From NCBI RefSeq assembly GCF_001650195.1, contig NZ_LXYR01000016.1:1-64000 (forward strand): DNA of 64,000 nucleotides. Direction: 5' to 3'. The DNA is from Phormidesmis priestleyi BC1401. Its GTDB lineage: Bacteria; Cyanobacteriota; Cyanobacteriia; Leptolyngbyales; Leptolyngbyaceae. This document shows, in pieces, positions 54,306 to 64,000 of the stretch. The stretch's first letter is position 1. Every line of letters starts with the position of its first letter. The notes under the pieces are model-generated. The model was not told the DNA's origin, made no database searches, and saw only the letters and a list, made by a program, of their open reading frames with translations. The position numbers were made by a program, and so were the translations under genes.

Positions 54306-54899
54306 TTACGGTTCTGCGGATTCTTCTGTTGCAAAATCGACTTTATCGTAAAGATCTGTTAACCCGACTTGAAACGGAACGGAGGCAAATTCTAGCGTGT
54401 CATCTTCAAGATCGTATTCTAGAAACGTCCATTTCTTGAAGTCAGTTCTGCAATATTGCTCAACGTGCAGGGTGTATTGATCAATCAGGACATATTCTTG
54501 AAAACTTGTAATCGTGCGATAGGCAGCAAACTTTTCGTCTTTGTCGTAGTTTTTTGTAGACTTCGATAGCACTTCTGCGATCGCCACTGGATTGATTAAT
54601 GTGTCTCTTCGTCCTTCTGAATACTCGATCGGTTGAGCCATCACCATCACATCAGGATAGGTGTGAATTCGTTTTTCAGGAATCCAGAGACGCTGATCGG
54701 TGATAAACACTTCGTAAGGCTGGCGCTTGAGAGCAACGTTTAGAGCAGCACTGAGGTTGAGTGCAACTGTATTGTGATTAGGTGTGCCGCCTGTCCTTAG
54801 AATGATCTTACCGTTGATGTATTCATGACGTTCTTCTGAGTTAATTTCGAGGTCTAAATATTCTTCAGGCGTGTAGTAGCGTTGCTCTTGAGCTTGCAT
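54306..54899 (-). CDS. Uma2-family (DUF820) restriction-like nuclease fold protein
   Basis: A 197-residue protein of the very large Uma2 family abundant in cyanobacteria. The order YTPEEYLDLEINSEERHEYING, HNTVALNLSAAL, RLWIPEKRIHTYPDVMVM (catalytic Asp) and INPVAIAEVLSKSTKNYDK is typical. The fold is PD-(D/E)XK; the function is generally unknown. Eight bases separate it from the upstream lumenal-protein gene. Confidence 0.87.
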   Translation of the reverse strand: MQAQEQRYYTPEEYLDLEINSEERHEYINGKIILRTGGTPNHNTVALNLSAALNVALKRQPYEVFITDQRLWIPEKRIHTYPDVMVMAQPIEYSEGRRDTLINPVAIAEVLSKSTKNYDKDEKFAAYRTITSFQEYVLIDQYTLHVEQYCRTDFKKWTFLEYDLEDDTLEFASVPFQVGLTDLYDKVDFATEESAEP

Positions 54900-54907
54900 T
54901 TCAACTC

Positions 54908-55699
54908 CTAACGCTTTATGGTCTCGTATTTTCTCTCATCTATCGGCAGAAAGTCTAGACGATAGCGATAAAGGGCGACAGGGGTTTCTCCAACTTTGAA
55001 ATAACTGGGGTCTTGAGGAGAGAGATAAACCGCCGTGATTTGGTCAGCCTCGATCGTATCTCCTCTCTGATAAGCCGTCGTGGTCTCGACTTGATTAAGA
55101 TAAGGCTGAGACGTACCGCGAAAGACTTGCTGAAAGATTTCGGTCGTGATGAATTGATCAGGGGCGGGAGTTTCGACTGCTCTTGAATTGATGATCGAGA
55201 TCAACTGACGATCGCCGTGCAGCAACGTAATCTGACGATTGGGAGAACTCGGATCGACTTTGACGGCAAGAACGGCTCGATCGCCCAGATAGGCTTTTGC
55301 TAAATTCAAGCCGTTAAAGGCACGATCGGCAACGATTTCTGTCTGACTGGATTTTGATGGCAATTTCAGCGCTCTCAGAATCGGATTGTTAGACGCAATG
55401 CTTTGCTGGACGAACCGCACATCGAACGCGACAGGCTGATTAAGATACTCGCGATTGCTCTCAAATCCTGGAGTAATGATGTCGGGTGCAAACGGTGCTA
55501 CCAAATCAACGAGGGTACTTTTGACGTGCCAAGTTCCGGCTAACCAATCCGGGTAGGCTAAATCTCCTTCGGCAGCTTGTGCAGTGGGTTTGCTTTGCCA
55601 ATCGGGAAATGCGGCAACTCGCTCTGCTAGGGTTTCTGCTTGGGCAGGAGGACTGCAAAATAGCCAAACGAGAAGCAGTAGGGGATAGATAAATTTCAT
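54908..55699 (-). CDS. Exported (probably lumenal) DUF6816-type protein
   Basis: A 263-residue protein. A Sec signal (KFIYPLLLLVWLFCSPPAQA) is cleaved at AQA-ET. The remainder, from AERVAAFPDWQSKP and DLAYPDWLAGTWHV onward, is beta-rich, like a lipocalin-type barrel. It resembles a cyanobacterial/chloroplast lumenal family of unknown function. I start at the ATG at 55699; the upstream in-frame start overlaps the U32 gene. The gene lies 11 bases after the U32 gene. Confidence 0.78.
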   Translation of the reverse strand: MKFIYPLLLLVWLFCSPPAQAETLAERVAAFPDWQSKPTAQAAEGDLAYPDWLAGTWHVKSTLVDLVAPFAPDIITPGFESNREYLNQPVAFDVRFVQQSIASNNPILRALKLPSKSSQTEIVADRAFNGLNLAKAYLGDRAVLAVKVDPSSPNRQITLLHGDRQLISIINSRAVETPAPDQFITTEIFQQVFRGTSQPYLNQVETTTAYQRGDTIEADQITAVYLSPQDPSYFKVGETPVALYRYRLDFLPIDERKYETIKR

Positions 55700-55710
55700 T
55701 AAAGATGTCT

Positions 55711-58211
55711 CTAAAAAGTGCCGCGTGTCACCCCTAATTGATTTTGTAGGTTTAACGATCGCCAAAGTTGAGAGCCGTTGATTTCTCCGTTTAACAGCTT
55801 TTGATAGCATTCGATCGTGTGTTTGACCTGTTCGGCAGATTCGTTGACAAATTCAATCCTAAAGTGATTCACGCCTAGTTTTGCAAGTGATTGCAAATAT
55901 TCTGCGCCCGTTTGGGCTTTGCCGTTAAAAACTGTGTTGCGGCATCCAGCATCGGCGGTGAGAATGTGTTCGGTGCCGACGCGATCGCGCAACTTCACTT
56001 CATGCTTTTCGCAGGGTCGCCCGCAGTTGGTGTAGTCGGTTCCGTCGGACATGAAGGCGCAAAAAACGCAGTGTTCCATGTGAAACATCGGCATATGCTG
56101 ATGAATGGTCACTTCATACCAATCAGGCGAACCGCTCGTTAATAAGTCTTGCAGTTGCGCGATATTCAAGTCATAAGACGCGGTGACTCGTTCCAATCCA
56201 AAGGTCTGAATTAGATAGTCTGCGGTCAGGGCATTGGCAACGTTGAGCGAAAAATCTCCGATGCAGCGATCGGACTTAAAAAACTGAAGCTGATCATAAT
56301 TCCGCACCAGATAGCCATTGGCTTGAGAATCGCGCACCTGTTGCAAAATCCAATTCTCTCCAGATTTTGTAATTCGCGGCGGCGCAACCCAAATCTTTTT
56401 GTCTCCGCTCTCTCTCACCATCTGCACCGCTTGTTTATAAGCACGCGGATCTTCAAACTCACAGTAAAGCGTCTGAATATCGGTTTCTAACGCGGCTCGA
56501 AGTTGACTCAAACTGCGGACTAAGACGAGAAGACTGGGAGCCGACACCGTGCGATGAGGAACGTTGGGCAGCAACTCTGAAAGCGTCGCATCCGAATTGA
56601 TCTGCCAACGCTTTGGCTCTGCCCGTAACGTTTCTAGCTGAGTGACAATCTCTCGACGAATGCGGTTTAGCTCACTCACAGGCAGCATCGCCGACCCATT
56701 GAGATGATTAGTCAACTTCTCTAAGCGAAAAGGAGTGTTGCCGAGTCGTCCTAACTGTTCTTGTAGGCGATCGCTCGTCAATGGTCTGTTGTGCGCTTCA
56801 ACCAACGGCATCTCAGACTCGACTTGCACGACATGACCAATACGATCGCGACCAATCACAACCAGAGATTGTCCAACGTCTCCATGAATCTCAAGATCAA
56901 TGGGACGCTGAAACTGGGGCGTGTCTCCTGCGAAGGTTTGTCTAATTTGTCGATCGAGATCTGGGTCGCTCGTCTTCCAGATGCGATCGCCGAGATGAAT
57001 GCGTTTAAAATTCAGCGCACCACGTCCAAACGCGAGAATTGCATCTTGTTTGTGATGCTCGATCGTGTAAATTCGTCCGCCTTCTTCTGACGCTTCAGGG
57101 TGTCCACTATCGAAAACAACGCCATCACCGGGCTTTAAAGGGGCTTGTAATTGTACTGTGATTTGTTCGTTGCGAATGTGGGTGACTTCGCCGAGATAAA
57201 CGCCGCGCTTCTTGCCAAATCGAGCGTGAACTAATTCCTGGTTGTTGATACCCTCAAACCACCCGGTGTGTAGCCCTCGCGAGAAGCCATCTCAAGCCGA
57301 TATCGGTCTTCTCCTGGAGCGGTGGATTCTAGATCGGACATGACACGATCGAGCGCTTCTCGATAGACTCGCGTCACGGTTGCCACATATTCAGGCGATT
57401 TTAGCCGCCCTTCGATCTTGAGGCTGCTGACTCCGGTTTTGACGAGTTCTGGCAGCACGTCTAGCCCTGCTAAATCTTGAGGACTCAGCAGATATCTGCG
57501 GTTCGCTCCAGCGTGTTCGTTCGCATTACCTAAATCGATTACTTGACCGTCTGAAATCAATTCATAAGGCATTCGGCACGCCTGGGCGCACTCGCCGCGA
57601 TTAGCAGACCGACCGCCCAGCGATTCACTCGTCAAACACTGCCCCGAATAGGCGACGCACAGCGCCCCATGCACAAACACTTCTAGCGGCAGCGAGACAT
57701 TTTTCTCGGCAATCTGCCGCTGAATTTTGTCAATTTCTTTCATCGAACATTCACGAGCCAGCACCACTAGCTGACACCCGATCGCTTTGGCAAATTCGAC
57801 CCCGGCAGCGCTGGTGATGGTCATTTGAGTCGAGGCGTGAATTGGGAAATCGGGCGACAAGTGACGAATCAGCCGACAGATGCCGATGTCTTGAACGATC
57901 GCCGCATCGACTCCAGCCGCAATAATGGTGCGAAGATAGTGTTCTGCCTCAGCCAACTCGGTCGGAAAAACCAGCGTGTTGAGCGTGACATAGCCCTTCA
58001 CGCCGCGACGATGCAGAAATTCCATCAACTGCGGCAAATCAGCTCCGGTGAAGTTTTGCGCTCGCATTCGCGCGTTAAATCGCTCTAAGCCAAAATAAAT
58101 TGCGTCAGCACCGTTCTCGATCGCCGCTTTAGCACAGTCCCAATGTCCAGCCGGGGCAAGCAGTTCGGGGCATTGCAGAGATTGAGAAACGTCGTTTTCG
58201 GCAGCGTGCAT
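55711..58211 (-). pseudogene. U32 peptidase / RlhA-like gene split by a 2-base insertion
   Basis: A U32-family protein in two frames. The N-terminal frame (57231-58211, 326 residues) has LLAPAGHWDCAKAAIENGAD and the Cys-rich MPYE-bearing core. It ends in a false tail after REGYT. Shifting frame at the extra CA dinucleotide near 57267-57271 gives GWFEGINNQELVHARFGKKR and an open frame on to 55711, with VVIGRDRIGHVVQVESEMPL and the C-terminal cysteines (HCVFCAF, CGRPCEKHE). Removing two bases restores one protein of about 830 residues, the expected length. RlhA-type enzymes hydroxylate 23S rRNA. Sequencing error or true decay cannot be separated here. Confidence 0.85.
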
Positions 58212-58269
58212 GAGCGTTGAGAAGATGGCGGCTTCTTCATGATAGTGTGCAGGTTAACGGTGAAATTGT

Positions 58270-59445
58270 TTATCGAATCCGTCCGACCACGAATTTGAGA
58301 TATCGCCCTTCTGGAAATTGTGCTGGAACGGGATGGTCGATCGCGTGTCCTGCTTCGTGAATGATTTGAACTCGTCGCCCTGCTGAAGCACCTGCTGCCG
58401 CTAACACTTCGTTAAATGCTTCTGGACTGACTTGACTCGTGCAGCTCGCCGACACCAAAAGTCCATTAGGGGCAACGCATCGCAGCGCTAACGCGTTTAA
58501 CTTGGTGTAACCGCGCAGGGCAGCATAGCGATTTTGCTTGCTCTTAGCAAAACTGGGCGGGTCGAGAATGACCAAATCAAACGATCGCTTTTCTTGAGCA
58601 TAGCCGTCTAGCAACTCAAAGCAGTCTTGAGTAATAAAGGTGTGTCGCTCTGGATCAAGGTGGTTAAGGGCAATATTTTTAGCCGCCGACTCTGCTAACC
58701 CTTTGCCGATATCGACGCTGGTAACATGATGGGCATTGCCCCGCAGCGCATAGAGCGAAAAGGCTCCTGTGTAAGAAAAACAGTTGAGCACGTCTCGATC
58801 GCCACTCAACCCTTCGACAAACCGCCGATTTTCTCGATGATCCAGAAACAGTCCGGTTTTTTGTCCCGTGTGCAAATTCACCTCAAACTTCAAGCCATGT
58901 TCTTGCACGACGAATGCTTTAGGAGAGGGTTTGCCCCACAGCAGTTGAGTTTTGCTTTCACCCTCGGCACGATCGCCCAAATGCTGCGTTCTCAACGCGA
59001 TGCCCTTAAGGGATTTAATCTCAATGAGCGACTTGACTAGCCAATCTAATAATTCTTCTGCCCCTGGCATATAGGTCTGAATGACGGCAAAATCGCCATA
59101 TAAATCAACGGTTAGCCCTGGCAGCCCATCGCCCTCACCAAACAGCCACCGATAGGCGGTGCAGCCTTGATCTCTGAGCGACGATCGTAACTCCCACGCG
59201 GCTTGAACCTGCTGACGAAACCAGGGAGGGGTTGGCAGATCACGATCGGAGAAAATTCGAATCGCAATCGCGCCTTGGTCATCCCACAATCCATAGCCTG
59301 TCCAGCCAGCACACCGCACTTTCACCCAGCTTCCTGACGGCAGATGCAGATCTTTAGAAATGTGAGTTCGATAGACCCAGGGATGCCCTCTCACTAAATG
59401 GTCTCTGAGAGTCGTGGGCAGATGAATTTCGCGGAGCTTTGCCAT
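58270..59445 (-). CDS. Class I SAM-dependent rRNA methyltransferase (RlmI type)
   Basis: A 391-residue enzyme. An N-terminal PUA domain (RGHPWVYRTHISK) is followed by a Rossmann methyltransferase with FSYTGAFSLYAL, VDIGKGLAESA, the catalytic-type ILDPPSFAKSK and SCTSQVSPEAF. These match RlmI, which methylates a cytosine in 23S rRNA. I start at the ATG at 59445 because an upstream start adds 18 unconserved residues. The neighbouring U32 gene is also an rRNA-modification family. Confidence 0.9.
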   Translation of the reverse strand: MAKLREIHLPTTLRDHLVRGHPWVYRTHISKDLHLPSGSWVKVRCAGWTGYGLWDDQGAIAIRIFSDRDLPTPPWFRQQVQAAWELRSSLRDQGCTAYRWLFGEGDGLPGLTVDLYGDFAVIQTYMPGAEELLDWLVKSLIEIKSLKGIALRTQHLGDRAEGESKTQLLWGKPSPKAFVVQEHGLKFEVNLHTGQKTGLFLDHRENRRFVEGLSGDRDVLNCFSYTGAFSLYALRGNAHHVTSVDIGKGLAESAAKNIALNHLDPERHTFITQDCFELLDGYAQEKRSFDLVILDPPSFAKSKQNRYAALRGYTKLNALALRCVAPNGLLVSASCTSQVSPEAFNEVLAAAGASAGRRVQIIHEAGHAIDHPVPAQFPEGRYLKFVVGRIR

Positions 59446-59574
59446 TGAGATCGAGGGGCGTTGAGCAACTATCGTGACAGATTCTGCAAATCGCCGCAAT
59501 CGTAGTTCGCGATCGAGTTAATTTCTGATAAAGTATTGATAAGTTTTTAACTTTTTCTTTACAACCTGTGGATT

Positions 59575-59793
59575 ATGCATCCTGACACTTCCCAAGATAT
59601 GCACTCAACCACGATGTCGACGACACAACCTGAAGCACGGATGCTCTCAAAAGATGTGCAGCAAGGTTATTTAGAGATTCAGCAAGAAGACTGGGTGAAG
59701 GATTTGCTCAACAAACTCGCGCCTGAAGAACATCACGTTGTTTTAGAGGCTTTCACAGATCTCAAGCGATTTAATCGCAAAAAGTATAGCTAG
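59575..59793 (+). CDS. Small hypothetical protein
   Basis: A 72-residue charged protein, probably helical in its second half (QQEDWVKDLLNKLAPEEHHV). It begins with several possible ATGs (59575, 59599, 59614); the later ones remove a variable start. No recognised motif. It ends 15 bases before the convergent response-regulator gene. Confidence 0.6.
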   Translation: MHPDTSQDMHSTTMSTTQPEARMLSKDVQQGYLEIQQEDWVKDLLNKLAPEEHHVVLEAFTDLKRFNRKKYS

Positions 59794-59808
59794 ATTTGGG
59801 CTGACCTA

Positions 59809-60222
59809 TTAGACCCACTGCACTAACCTTTGCACAGGCAGCACTGATTTTACTTTTGTTAGCACTTCCTCAAAATCGATCGGTTTGCGAATCAGCCCAT
59901 TAACTTCAACCGTCTCAAGCGTTGATAGCTGAATCTGATCATGACCTGTCACCAAAAAAATAGGTAGAATTGAGCGATCGTGATGTTGACGAATCTGCCG
60001 AGCCACCTCAAAGCCGTTCATTTCTGGCATCATGACATCTAGCAACACGAGATCGGGAGGAGACTGGTTAATCTGAGCGATCGCCGCACGTCCGCTATCA
60101 GCGATTTCGACCTGATAACCTTCACTTTCTAAAAGTGCTTGCATTAGATAAGAGTTATCGGCAACATCATCAACCACAAGGATTCGAGGAGTTGCTTTGT
60201 TCTGGAGAGACCAATAGTTCAT
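59809..60222 (-). CDS. Single-domain response regulator
   Basis: A 137-residue receiver domain: VVDDVAD at the start, the phosphorylation site in LVLLDVMMPEMNGF and the conserved Lys in IRKPIDFEE. No output domain. It is divergent from the large hybrid kinase gene about 400 bases away, which makes it a likely phosphotransfer partner (inference). Confidence 0.9.
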   Translation of the reverse strand: MNYWSLQNKATPRILVVDDVADNSYLMQALLESEGYQVEIADSGRAAIAQINQSPPDLVLLDVMMPEMNGFEVARQIRQHHDRSILPIFLVTGHDQIQLSTLETVEVNGLIRKPIDFEEVLTKVKSVLPVQRLVQWV

Positions 60223-60331
60223 CAGAGCTTATTATCGGTTTTTAGACGCAGGCGCTTAGTCAGATCATCCTACTTCGGACAGTGCAAGCCTCTCATCCTG
60301 TAGAGAGATTTGCACTGCCCAGGTTGTCAAA

Positions 60332-60481
60332 AGACCTCCTGCGTGAACTGGACAGCCCTCTGCACAAAGTGGGGCAAGCCCTCCCCAACCCTTCTCCCCA
60401 GGAAGAAGGGAGCAGAACCTCTTGTTCCCTCTCCTTGGGGAGAGGGCTAGGGTGAGGACGAAGGATTCGTGCAGGAGGTCT
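60332..60481. repeat. Dispersed repeat copy 5, enclosed by an 11-bp inverted repeat
   Basis: The core (aaagtggggcaagccctccc to gagggctagggtgagga) is bounded by agacctcctgc at 60332-60342 and its exact complement gcaggaggtct at 60471-60481. The 150-bp unit lies between the divergent response regulator and hybrid kinase genes and has a different end sequence from copies 2 and 3. Confidence 0.82.
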
Positions 60482-60617
60482 ATGATGTCGAGATCGAACT
60501 GTTGTGCCAACGCGGGGACGACAGAAGCGTTTAGTGTCTAGCAGTTGATCACTCGCCAATCCCGCTGCAAATTTCGCTATTCTTGAAGCAGTAACGCGCT
60601 ACAGGTAAAGTCATTTC

Positions 60618-63600
60618 ATGCTAAACCGTTTGAAAATCGGCACCAAAATCGGCTCAGGGTTTGCACTCGGTTTAGCAGTCTTCTCGGTCGTTGGGTTTAT
60701 TGCCTATCGCGGCACTCATCAGTTAGTCGAAACTGCCCGCGCAGAAGCGCACACCTACCAGGTGTTAAGTGGTTTAGATGAGATTCTTTCGCTCGCTAAA
60801 GATGCTGAAACGGGACAGCGAGGCTATATTCTTACCGGGGAACCGCGCTATCTCGAACCCTATCAGACCGCCATTAAAAAGATAGAACAGAAAACAACAG
60901 ACATCAGAGAATTGACGGCAGACAACCCTAGCCAGCAGCGTAATCTTGATAGGCTAGAGCCTGTGATTGGAGACAGGCTAGCAGTGTTGAAGGAAGTGAT
61001 CAACCTGAGACAGGCAGAGGGGCTTGAGGCAGCAGTAGCCCTCATTCGCAAAGATCGGGGCAGACAACTGATGGGTGAGATTCGTCGCATCGTCGGGCAA
61101 ATGGAGGAAAACGAGCAAAAATTACTGCTTCTCCGCACCGAAGCGGCTGAATCTGCTGCTAACACCACGCTCTCAAGTATCACATTGGGAGTTCCAACAG
61201 CACTCGCGCTGCTGACGGTGCTGGGAATCTTGCTGAATCGACACATTTCTAAACCGCTGAATGGTGTCTCTAAAGTGGCAGAAAAAATCGGCGAAGGAGA
61301 CTTATCGGTGAGTCTGCCTGTCAGCGATCGTCAAGATGAAATCGGAGTTTTGACGCGCACGATCAATCAAATGATTATTCGGCTGCGCGAAAGCACTCAA
61401 AAAAACGAGGAGCAAACCTGGCTCAAGACTAATTTGGCTGACGTGAGTCAACGGCTGCAAGGGCAGCGCAACTTAGCAAACATCTCAAACTTGCTGTTGT
61501 CAAATCTTGCCACGATCGTCGATGCCCAACAGGGCGCATTTTATGGACTGAATGAAACGAGTGGTCAGCCACAGTTAAAACGATTGGGCAGCTATGCCCG
61601 TGATCAGTCTCGATCGCTGTCTGAGTCGATTCAACTCGGCGAAGGATTAGTCGGGCAGTGTGCCCTTGAAAAGCGCACCATTCTCTTAAATGAGGTCCCC
61701 AGTGATTATTTTCAGATCAATTCAGCGTTGGGAAGCGTGTGTCCTCGCAGCTTGATTGTGTTGCCTGTGATGTTTGAAAAACAGGTGGTCGCAGTAATCG
61801 AGCTGGCTTCATTACAGCCATTTACCGAGGCGTATTTAGACTTTTTGAATCAGGTCAGTGACACGATCGGGGTGGCGCTCAACACGATCTTGGCTGATAT
61901 GCGAACTCAACAACTATTAGAAGAGACGCAAACCCTTGCCGAAGAACTGCAAGCTCAACAAGACGAACTGCAAGAGAGCAATCAGCAGTTAGAAGAGCAG
62001 GCAAGAGTTCTTCAGGTGTCAGAGATGCAGTTGCAGCAACAGCAAGAAGAATTGCAGCAGTCAAACGAAGAATTGCAGCAGTTAAATGGAGAATTAGAGG
62101 AAAAAGCAGAATTACTAGAAGTTCAAAACCAGGAAGTTGAACACAAAAATCAAGAGATTGAAGATGCGAGACAGGCATTAGAGCAGAAAGCCGCTCAGTT
62201 AGCATTGTCGTCAAAATATAAGTCAGAATTTCTGGCAAATATGTCGCATGAATTGCGAACTCCGTTAAACAGTTTGCTGATTTTGGCGCAATTGCTCAAA
62301 GAAAATTCTGGAGGCAATCTCAACGAAAAGCAGGTGGAATATAGCCGCACGATTCATTCTGCTGGTAGAGACTTACTAGAGTTAATCAACGACATTTTAG
62401 ATTTGGCAAAAATCGAGTCGGGTACGCTGTCGATCGAGCCTGAACGTCTCTCTTTTGTGGATCTAAAACTCTTTTTAGAGGGCACTTTTCAGCAGCTTGC
62501 TCAAAATAAAGGACTGAGCTTTACGATCGAACTCGATTCTCAACTTCCTTCAATCATCTCGACCGATCCCAAGCGGTTGCAGCAAATTCTCAAAAATCTG
62601 TTGTCGAATGCCTTCAAATTCACTGAGCAAGGAAGCATTACCCTTCAAATAAAAGTTGAAGACAGAGTGACTTTAGCGACTCCTCAATCTGAAAGTCCAG
62701 TGATTGCGTTCTCGGTTGTTGATACAGGGATTGGGATTCCGATCGAGCAGCAGCAGGTGATTTTTGAAGCGTTTCAGCAAGCGGATGGCACTACCAGTCG
62801 TAAATACGGCGGCACGGGGCTAGGGCTGTCTATCAGCCGCGAACTGGCGCAGCTTCTAGGAGGCGTGATCGCTCTGGTGAGCCATCCCGGAGAGGGAAGC
62901 ACGTTCTCGCTCTATCTGCCTCAGACTTACCAAAAATTGACAACAGACACCCGTTCAATCCGAGATAATTTGCTTGCGGAGTCAGTGCGTTCGATCGGTC
63001 AAGCGTCTGTGGTGTCTTCTGTAGAACCAGTTTCCGTTACGCTCTCACTGAATGAAGTTAAGGACGATCGAGACCTGATTCAACCGGGCGATCGCTCCAG
63101 TTTGCCGGACGAAAATCGCGTTCTGCTGATCATTGAAGATGACATTAATTTTGCTCGAATCCTGCTAGATTTGTCTCGACAGCAGGGCTTTAACGTCTTG
63201 GTCGCGCTGCGCGGCGGTTCGGGGTTGAATCTAGCGCGTCGGTTTGTTCCCGATGCGATTTTACTCGATATTCACCTCCCGGATATGGATGGCTGGACGG
63301 TGCTCGATCGCGTTAAACATGATCCCGATATTCGGCACGTTCCGATTCACATTATTTCAAGTGACGATCGCTTGCAGCGGGGCTTCCAGCTAGGCGCGAT
63401 AGATTATTTGCAGAAACCAATTTCGTCAGAGGCGTTAACCGAAGCGCTATCAGAAATTAAGAGTTTTGTGGATCGTCCGATTAAACGCCTTTTAGTGATT
63501 GAAGATGATGCCGTGCAAGCCCAAAGCATTATCGAACTGATTGGAAATGGTGACGTTGAAAGTACGGCAGTTAGCACAGGAGCAGACGCGCTTGAGGCGT

Positions 63601-64000
63601 TGCGATCGACGCGCTTTGACTGCATTATTTTAGACCTGGGCTTGCCTGATATGAACGGCTTTGAGCTAATGGAGCAAATCCGGCAGCAGTCCAGCAAATC
63701 GAAGCCTCCGATCGTCGTTTACACAGGCAAAGACCTGACTCGCCAAGAAGAAACTCAACTAAAGCGATTAGCCGAAACGATCATTGTCAAAGATGTGCGA
63801 TCGCCAGAGCGACTGCTTGACGAAACAGCTTTATTTTTGCATCGAGTTCACGCTAATTTGCCTCAGCCTAAACGCCAAATTTTAGAAGATCTGCGCCAAA
63901 CAGATTCTGTTTTGACGGGCAAAAAAATTCTGATTGTCGATGACGATGTGCGAAACATTTTCGCGATTACGAGCTTGTTAGAGCGCTATCAAATGCAGGT
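60618..64000 (+). CDS. Hybrid histidine kinase (CHASE3-HAMP-GAF-HisKA-REC-REC-REC), partial
   Basis: Open to the window end (over 1127 residues). TM1 (about 12-32), CHASE3 sensor (about 40-185, with DAETGQRGYILTG), TM2 (about 188-208), HAMP, GAF (about 287-430) and a long Gln/Glu coiled coil (about 430-535). HisKA phospho-acceptor is H544 (FLANMSHELRTPLN); the ATPase domain has NLLSNAFKFTEQG, DTGIGIP and GGTGLGLS. Two complete receivers have Asp about 884 (LLDIHLPDMDGW) and about 1006 (ILDLGLPDMNGF), and a third begins near 1102 (ILIVDDDVRNIFAI). The order fits the cyanobacterial multi-receiver hybrid kinases. Its stop lies beyond the window. Confidence 0.93.
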   Translation, partial: MLNRLKIGTKIGSGFALGLAVFSVVGFIAYRGTHQLVETARAEAHTYQVLSGLDEILSLAKDAETGQRGYILTGEPRYLEPYQTAIKKIEQKTTDIRELTADNPSQQRNLDRLEPVIGDRLAVLKEVINLRQAEGLEAAVALIRKDRGRQLMGEIRRIVGQMEENEQKLLLLRTEAAESAANTTLSSITLGVPTALALLTVLGILLNRHISKPLNGVSKVAEKIGEGDLSVSLPVSDRQDEIGVLTRTINQMIIRLRESTQKNEEQTWLKTNLADVSQRLQGQRNLANISNLLLSNLATIVDAQQGAFYGLNETSGQPQLKRLGSYARDQSRSLSESIQLGEGLVGQCALEKRTILLNEVPSDYFQINSALGSVCPRSLIVLPVMFEKQVVAVIELASLQPFTEAYLDFLNQVSDTIGVALNTILADMRTQQLLEETQTLAEELQAQQDELQESNQQLEEQARVLQVSEMQLQQQQEELQQSNEELQQLNGELEEKAELLEVQNQEVEHKNQEIEDARQALEQKAAQLALSSKYKSEFLANMSHELRTPLNSLLILAQLLKENSGGNLNEKQVEYSRTIHSAGRDLLELINDILDLAKIESGTLSIEPERLSFVDLKLFLEGTFQQLAQNKGLSFTIELDSQLPSIISTDPKRLQQILKNLLSNAFKFTEQGSITLQIKVEDRVTLATPQSESPVIAFSVVDTGIGIPIEQQQVIFEAFQQADGTTSRKYGGTGLGLSISRELAQLLGGVIALVSHPGEGSTFSLYLPQTYQKLTTDTRSIRDNLLAESVRSIGQASVVSSVEPVSVTLSLNEVKDDRDLIQPGDRSSLPDENRVLLIIEDDINFARILLDLSRQQGFNVLVALRGGSGLNLARRFVPDAILLDIHLPDMDGWTVLDRVKHDPDIRHVPIHIISSDDRLQRGFQLGAIDYLQKPISSEALTEALSEIKSFVDRPIKRLLVIEDDAVQAQSIIELIGNGDVESTAVSTGADALEALRSTRFDCIILDLGLPDMNGFELMEQIRQQSSKSKPPIVVYTGKDLTRQEETQLKRLAETIIVKDVRSPERLLDETALFLHRVHANLPQPKRQILEDLRQTDSVLTGKKILIVDDDVRNIFAITSLLERYQMQ

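Overview
The window is a 64 kb piece of a cyanobacterial chromosome. The evidence is direct: genes for photosystem I (psaX, psaI, psaL), photosystem II (psbEFLJ, ycf48, rubA), cytochrome b6f (petN), NDH-1 (ndhL, ndhC-K-J) and ATP synthase (atpD-atpC) all lie in it, together with a tRNA-Leu(UAA) that carries a group I intron and many HIP1 octamers (GCGATCGC). A HetZ homologue, PsaX and the size of the TPR, CHAT and STAND inventory suggest a filamentous cyanobacterium, perhaps Leptolyngbya-like; no other heterocyst gene was recognised, so heterocyst formation cannot be claimed.

Layout. 1-8.8 kb: a decayed DUF5615 toxin-like remnant, a CheY-like regulator, lipA-psaX, the trpA/DUF3007/ndhL cluster, intron-containing tRNA-Leu, a conserved unknown protein, a flippase-like membrane protein and two small exported proteins with a common N-terminus. 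8.8-16 kb: larC, a YciO-type protein, hetZ, a CtpA-family protease and pilT. 16-25.5 kb: the bioenergetic core atpD-atpC, ndhC-K-J, rubA, ycf48, psbEFLJ, and psaL and psaI separated by a 687-residue acidic protein. 25.5-27.5 kb: hisS and a PedR-like redox regulator. 27.6-38 kb: a signalling and possible conflict region with a zinc-ribbon/pseudokinase/PP2C protein, a CHAT-FHA protein, an unknown 217-residue protein, guanine deaminase and a very large HEAT-STAND NTPase flanked by dispersed repeats. 38-44.3 kb: uvrA, then a two-gene unit of an extremely regular TPR protein and an Orc/AAA ATPase. 44.3-53 kb: hydrolase, STAS protein, Hlip, smpB, two adjacent ammonium transporter genes (the first frameshifted), petN and a 44-residue membrane protein. 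53-64 kb: assorted enzymes, a frameshifted U32 peptidase gene, an rRNA methyltransferase, a response regulator and the start of a large hybrid histidine kinase that runs off the end.

The most notable observations are: (1) an amt gene broken by a perfect 11-bp tandem duplication, next to an intact amt preceded by a perfect NtcA box; (2) a U32 peptidase gene broken by an extra dinucleotide; (3) the PP2C/CHAT-FHA/217-aa cluster, a candidate phosphorylation-gated protease system; (4) the secreted-or-anchored HEAT-STAND-HEAT NTPase between two dispersed repeats; (5) the TPR plus Orc-ATPase pair, whose 138-bp repeats are almost identical; (6) a dispersed repeat family of at least five copies, three of them enclosed by different short terminal inverted repeats. 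Functions are inferred from recalled family motifs; no database search was possible.
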